Below, piece by piece: positions 62,018 to 64,000 of a stretch of DNA of 64,000 bases. A program made the translations under genes and the position numbers. Origin of the DNA: Rhizobium sp. ICMP 5592 (GTDB lineage Bacteria; Pseudomonadota; Alphaproteobacteria; Rhizobiales; Rhizobiaceae); assembly GCF_009498525.1 (NCBI RefSeq), contig NZ_QSNT01000002.1, forward strand, positions 1,426,001 to 1,490,000, read 5' to 3'. Every line of letters begins with the position of its first letter. Position 1 is the stretch's first letter. The notes beneath the pieces are model-generated. The model saw only the letters and a list, made by a program, of their open reading frames with translations, did no database searches and had not been told where the DNA came from.

Positions 62018-62734
62018 TCAATCGTCCGAAGCGCCGCCCGGCGCCAGGAGGCCAAGCTCCTCCAGATCCATCTGCGTGATCGGATCCTCGTCCTCGGTCA
62101 ATTCATCGCTCATCAGCGGCGACGGCACGTTGAAATTGGCAGGGATACGGCCTGAAAGCAGCCCTGCCCCCTTCAACTCCTCGAGACCGGGCAAGTCGCG
62201 CAGCTCTTCCAGGCCGAAATGATCGAGAAAATCCCTTGTCGTACCCAGCGTCACCGGGCGGCCGGGCGTGCGCCTGCGGCCGCGAAAACGAACCCAACCG
62301 GACTCCATCAGCACGTCGAGCGTTCCCTTGGAGGTCTGCACTCCCCTGATGTCCTCGATCTCGGCACGCGTCACCGGCTGGTGATAGGCGATGATCGCCA
62401 GAACTTCGAGCGCCGCACGCGACAGTTTCCGGGCTTCGTTGTCATCGCGGCGGATAACGAAGGAAAGATCGGCCGCTGTACGAAAGGCCCAGGCGCCATC
62501 GACCTGAACCAGATTGACGCCTCGCATCGCATAATCGGCCTTCAAGCGTTGCATGACGGAACTGATATCGATGCCCTTCGCGACGCGTTCGGCGATAAAA
62601 CCCTCGGATACCGGCTGGGCGGAGGCAAAGACCAGCGCTTCGGCAATGCGTTCCGCTTCGCGCAAAGCGCGCTCGGCGATCGCCGGCGCGACCGCATCGT
62701 CATTCAAATGCTGATCGTTATCAGAACCGCTCAC
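62018..62734 (-). CDS. scpB: Segregation and condensation protein ScpB
   Basis: A 238-residue winged-helix partner of the SMC-ScpA condensin complex. Two winged-helix domains are visible at about 25-95 (ALREAERIAEALVFASAQPV) and about 105-180 (ALEVLAIIAYHQPVTRAEIE, then the RGVQTSKGTLDVLMESGWV turn). An acidic tail follows. It starts 8 bp after scpA. Confidence 0.93.
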   Translation of the reverse strand: MSGSDNDQHLNDDAVAPAIAERALREAERIAEALVFASAQPVSEGFIAERVAKGIDISSVMQRLKADYAMRGVNLVQVDGAWAFRTAADLSFVIRRDDNEARKLSRAALEVLAIIAYHQPVTRAEIEDIRGVQTSKGTLDVLMESGWVRFRGRRRTPGRPVTLGTTRDFLDHFGLEELRDLPGLEELKGAGLLSGRIPANFNVPSPLMSDELTEDEDPITQMDLEELGLLAPGGASDD

Positions 62735-62742
62735 ACCCGCAC

Positions 62743-63594
62743 CTATTCCGCAGCCTCAAGCTCATCGACATCATGCTTCGGCCCGCGCCGCATGTAGAGC
62801 GGCTGGAACGCGCCCTCCTGGCGAATTTCCAGCTTGCCCTCCCGCGCGAGTTCCAGCGAGGCGGCAAAGGCGCTGGCGATGGCAGTGACGCGCTCGTTGG
62901 CACTGGTCATATAGCGCAGCAGATAGTGTTCCAGAGCCGTCCAGTCGGTAATCTCTCCGATCATTCGATTGAGGATCGTACGGGCATCGCCCAGTGACCA
63001 GACCTGACGCCGCTCGATCGTCACCTGCGTGACGGCCTGACGCTGGCGCAGACCGGCATAGGCGGTCAGAAGATCGTAGAGGCTGGCGTCATAGGCGGAC
63101 CGGCGCCGGTCGGGAATATGCTCCGGCGCACCGCGCACGAAGATATCGCGGCCGAGACGGTTACGATTGACAAGATCTGTTGCCGCATCGCGCATGGCTT
63201 CGAGGCGCTTCAAGCGAAAGGCAAGCGTCGCGGCCATTTCCTCGCCGCTCGGGCCGTCTTCCTTGCTCTGCTGCGGAATGAGCAGCTTCGACTTGAGATA
63301 GGCAAGCCACGCGGCCATGACGAGATAATCGGCGGCAAGCTCGATGCGGATTCGCCGGGCGGTATCGATGAACAACAGATATTGCTCGACCAGCGCCAGC
63401 ACGGAGATGCGCGACAGATCGACCTTCTGGGTGCGGGCAAGATGCAGCAAGAGGTCGAGGGGACCTTCGAAGCCGGCGATATCGACGAGCATGGTGGGCT
63501 CGTGCATGCCGCGCTCGCCATTGCTCTCCTGCCACAGCTTGTCCATCGGCGCTGCCGCCTGTTGGCTCTTTTCTGTGCCGCTCACCTTGTTCAC
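62743..63594 (-). CDS. scpA: Segregation and condensation protein ScpA (kleisin)
   Basis: A 283-residue kleisin linking SMC heads. The conserved FEGPLDLLLHLARTQKVDLS and ISVLALVEQYL are near the N-terminus, and the C-terminal winged helix (about 225-270) is present. The GTG start follows GGGGA with good spacing; an ATG at 63546 (MDKLWQESNGERG) is a plausible alternative. nagZ is 24 bp upstream. Confidence 0.92.
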   Translation of the reverse strand: MNKVSGTEKSQQAAAPMDKLWQESNGERGMHEPTMLVDIAGFEGPLDLLLHLARTQKVDLSRISVLALVEQYLLFIDTARRIRIELAADYLVMAAWLAYLKSKLLIPQQSKEDGPSGEEMAATLAFRLKRLEAMRDAATDLVNRNRLGRDIFVRGAPEHIPDRRRSAYDASLYDLLTAYAGLRQRQAVTQVTIERRQVWSLGDARTILNRMIGEITDWTALEHYLLRYMTSANERVTAIASAFAASLELAREGKLEIRQEGAFQPLYMRRGPKHDVDELEAAE

Positions 63595-63618
63595 TCGTCA
63601 GATCCCCGGAGTTCGGTC

Positions 63619-64000
63619 CTAAGCCACCGCAAACATCGCATCGAATTCAGCGCGAATCGACGCTTCATCCGCACCGTCATTGTAGCCGAAGGCCGCTTCC
63701 ACAGCCTTGGCCCGCTCAAGCGCGCCGCCGTTGAGCACCGGCACATTGCGCACCACTTGCTGCATCTCGTCCATGACGCCATTGCAATGCAGCACGATAT
63801 CGCATCCGCCGGCAACAATATTCGCCGCGCGCTCACCGATCGTACCGGCCAGCGCGTTCATCGAGCTATCGTCGGAGAGAAGCAAGCCCCTGAAGCCGAT
63901 ATGGCCGCGGATGATCTCCTCGATGACCTTGCGCGAGGTGGTCGCCGGATTGGCGGGATCAATGTCGGCAAAGACAACATGGCAGGTCATGGCCATCAGC
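63619..64000 (-). CDS. nagZ: Beta-N-acetylhexosaminidase NagZ, C-terminal part (runs off window)
   Basis: About 126 C-terminal residues of a glycoside hydrolase family 3 enzyme of peptidoglycan recycling. The visible segment has HVVFADIDPANPATTS, then IGFRGLLLSDDSSMNALAGT (the conserved DD region after the catalytic loop) and GCDIVLHCNG. The start lies beyond position 64000. In many alphaproteobacteria nagZ precedes scpA-scpB-tat, as here. Confidence 0.9.
   Translation of the reverse strand, partial: LMAMTCHVVFADIDPANPATTSRKVIEEIIRGHIGFRGLLLSDDSSMNALAGTIGERAANIVAGGCDIVLHCNGVMDEMQQVVRNVPVLNGGALERAKAVEAAFGYNDGADEASIRAEFDAMFAVA

Overview
The window is a piece of an alphaproteobacterial chromosome, most likely a Rhizobiaceae member (Rhizobium/Agrobacterium/Sinorhizobium group). 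Evidence for this: the aapQMP amino-acid transporter, the fused secDF, short DUF1127 proteins, an NDUFS4-type complex I accessory protein, phaC, a candidate alpha-r14/NfeR1-type small RNA with three anti-Shine-Dalgarno loops, and high-GC core genes throughout.

Core left arm (1-17.3 kb): the end of an aap ABC-transporter operon; tRNA-Arg and tRNA-Pro; a DUF192 protein and a double cold-shock-domain protein; gloA; three tandem tRNA-Glu genes, each with its own promoter; recJ, hom and an alaC-like aminotransferase; two lipoproteins; phaC; then sfsA-map-radC.

A 20.7-kb genomic island (about 17,305-37,976) is inserted in the JAMM-motif codons of radC. Its ends are marked by a perfect 12-bp direct repeat. 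RadC is split into a 5' part (16,613-17,316) and a 3' part (37,965-38,124). The island begins with a tyrosine integrase and an excisionase-like HTH gene and is dense with defence-type genes. They are: (a) a possible PD-(D/E)xK protein; (b) a tightly overlapping operon SIR2 - HerA - KTSC - Mre11/SbcD-like - Rad50/SbcC-like; (c) a leftward operon XRE repressor - ImmA/IrrE metallopeptidase - ExoI-like DEDDh exonuclease, which resembles the CapH/CapP regulators of CBASS with a nuclease added; (d) divergent from (c), a type III CBASS cassette DUF2188 - Trip13 - unknown 158-aa protein - HORMA - CD-NTase - PD-(D/E)xK (DUF6602-like) effector; and (e) a PIN-like protein followed by gene remnants. By eye, the 19-31 kb part is less GC-rich than the CBASS part, so the island looks mosaic.

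Right of the island are a ClpP-like protein with a signal peptide, a membrane-anchored tyrosine-phosphatase-like protein, soluble transhydrogenase (sthA), a VOC protein, trigger factor (tig), tRNA-Leu, a GDYXXLXY protein and a frameshifted DUF2157 membrane gene. The candidate small RNA, two DUF1127 genes and trmFO follow. The rest is cell-envelope, secretion and chromosome housekeeping, mostly leftward: Mth938-like/secDF/yajC, a DUF815 ATPase (rightward), and a long cluster nagZ-scpA-scpB-tatABC-serS-surE-pcm-nlpD.

The strongest candidates for a previously undescribed system are the SIR2-HerA-KTSC-Mre11-Rad50 operon, which echoes the archaeal HerA-NurA-Mre11-Rad50 end-resection set with an NADase-type SIR2 protein in place of NurA, and the CapH/CapP-like pair carrying a third gene, an ExoI-like exonuclease, next to a HORMA/Trip13 CBASS with a non-NucC nuclease effector.
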